Assembly: GCA_022424805.1 (NCBI GenBank) | Contig: JAKMGR010000108.1 | Span: 1-6,209, forward strand | From: Verrucomicrobiales bacterium | Lineage (GTDB): Bacteria > Verrucomicrobiota > Verrucomicrobiia > Verrucomicrobiales > DEV007 | Reading direction: 5' to 3' | Length of the DNA stretch: 6,209 nucleotides | Shown here: positions 5,837 through 6,209 of the stretch, in pieces | Layout of the letters: every line of letters begins with the position of its first letter | How positions within the stretch are numbered: position 1 is the stretch's first letter | Translations under genes and position numbers: made by a program | Notes under the pieces: model-generated | What the model was told of the DNA's origin: nothing | Databases searched by the model: none | Seen by the model: the letters and a program-made list of their open reading frames with translations, nothing else

Positions 5837-6209
5837 TTAGTTCTGGCTCATGTTCTTGACCGCATTCATCTCCTTGAGCAGGCGCTTCACGATTTCAGGA
5901 TGAGCGGCGGCGATATTGTTTAATTCTCCCAGGTCCTCAAGAAGATCGAACAAGAGCGGAGTCTCGTGTTTGATCGTGGGACTTTTCTTCCGCGTCTCGG
6001 GATTGGTTGGATGACCGGTCGAAAGGTGAATCTTGTATTGGCCTGATCGAAACACGTCACGCCCAAATAGCCACTGTTTGCGGGGACTCGGCTTTCCTTC
6101 CAGCAGGGTCGGCGTCAGATCGAGGGACATCCAGCCGGGTTTGTCTGCTGGCATTTCTGCTACTCCAGCGAGTTGAGCGAAAGTCGCATAGAGATCGAGG
6201 TTCGCCGCC
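5837..6209 (-). CDS. Sulfatase (arylsulfatase family), C-terminal part only
   Basis: The minus-strand frame ends at the TAA at 5839-5837 and is open to the right edge, giving 123 residues. An internal ATG at 6154 is not the start, because the frame upstream still reads as sulfatase (NLDLYATFAQLAGVAEMP). The order is typical of the end of formylglycine-type sulfatases. First comes LDLYATFAQLAG, then the segment LDLTPTLLEGKPSPRKQWLF, then a beta-sheet with FRSGQYKIHL, and finally PLLFDLLEDLGELNNIAAAHP followed by a helix to the stop. The catalytic C/S-x-P-x-R site, the metal ligands and any signal peptide lie outside the window, so activity cannot be judged. Enzymes of this family hydrolyse sulfate esters, in PVC bacteria often on algal or host polysaccharides; the substrate here is unknown. 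It is convergent with the DUF1501 gene. Confidence 0.9.
   Translation of the reverse strand, partial: AANLDLYATFAQLAGVAEMPADKPGWMSLDLTPTLLEGKPSPRKQWLFGRDVFRSGQYKIHLSTGHPTNPETRKKSPTIKHETPLLFDLLEDLGELNNIAAAHPEIVKRLLKEMNAVKNMSQN

Noticed and set aside
5837..6154. A complete 105-residue protein starting at the ATG at 6154
   Set aside because: The frame is open to the window edge and the upstream residues continue the sulfatase pattern, so this is an internal Met of a longer gene.
1..6209. CRISPR array, tRNA, rRNA, phage or complete insertion sequence
   Set aside because: No regularly spaced repeats, cloverleaf-like sequence, rRNA-like stretch or transposase or phage gene was seen on either strand.

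Overview
The window looks like a piece of a PVC-group bacterial chromosome, more likely Verrucomicrobiota than Planctomycetota, although the sequence alone does not settle this. The evidence is the gene content. There is a PSCyt1-PSCyt2-PSD1 cytochrome-like protein followed directly by a DUF1501 protein, a pairing typical of these phyla. There are also a VCBS/FG-GAP repeat protein, the tail of a PVC-type heme-binding protein and a sulfatase. Shine-Dalgarno signals are weak or absent in front of the two downstream operon genes, which also fits these phyla.

Layout: at the left edge, on the minus strand, is the first 49 codons of an unidentified secreted protein (1-149). A 51-bp divergent spacer with a promoter-like core separates it from a plus-strand cluster of three exported proteins. 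These are a VCBS/FG-GAP repeat protein (201-1397), a two-heme-motif PSCyt1/PSCyt2/PSD1 protein (ATG start at 1484, end 4000) and a Tat-exported DUF1501 protein (4023-5390). Two small hairpins sit between the first and second genes, the first overlapping the stop codon of the VCBS gene. Only 22 bp separate the second and third genes.

The cluster ends in a non-coding stretch. It holds a pair of REP-like palindromes (5403-5480), each an interrupted 8-bp stem with a 4-nt loop and one compensated base-pair change between the copies, then a further small hairpin (5490-5503). After these, on the opposite strand, lies a remnant: the last ~55-60 codons of a PVC-type c-type cytochrome gene (5526-5714) with no heme motif and no proper start. 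An AT-rich patch and a short tandem repeat follow. The window closes with the C-terminal 123 residues of a minus-strand sulfatase that continues beyond the right edge.

How the genes may work together: the three plus-strand proteins all carry export signals, so they probably act in or beyond the periplasm. In this group, PSD1/DUF1501 pairs often lie near sulfatases and are suspected to take part in breakdown of sulfated or complex polysaccharides, but their biochemistry is not established. No phage, CRISPR, tRNA, rRNA or complete insertion sequence is visible. The most unusual parts are the REP-like palindrome pair and the eroded cytochrome gene beside it.
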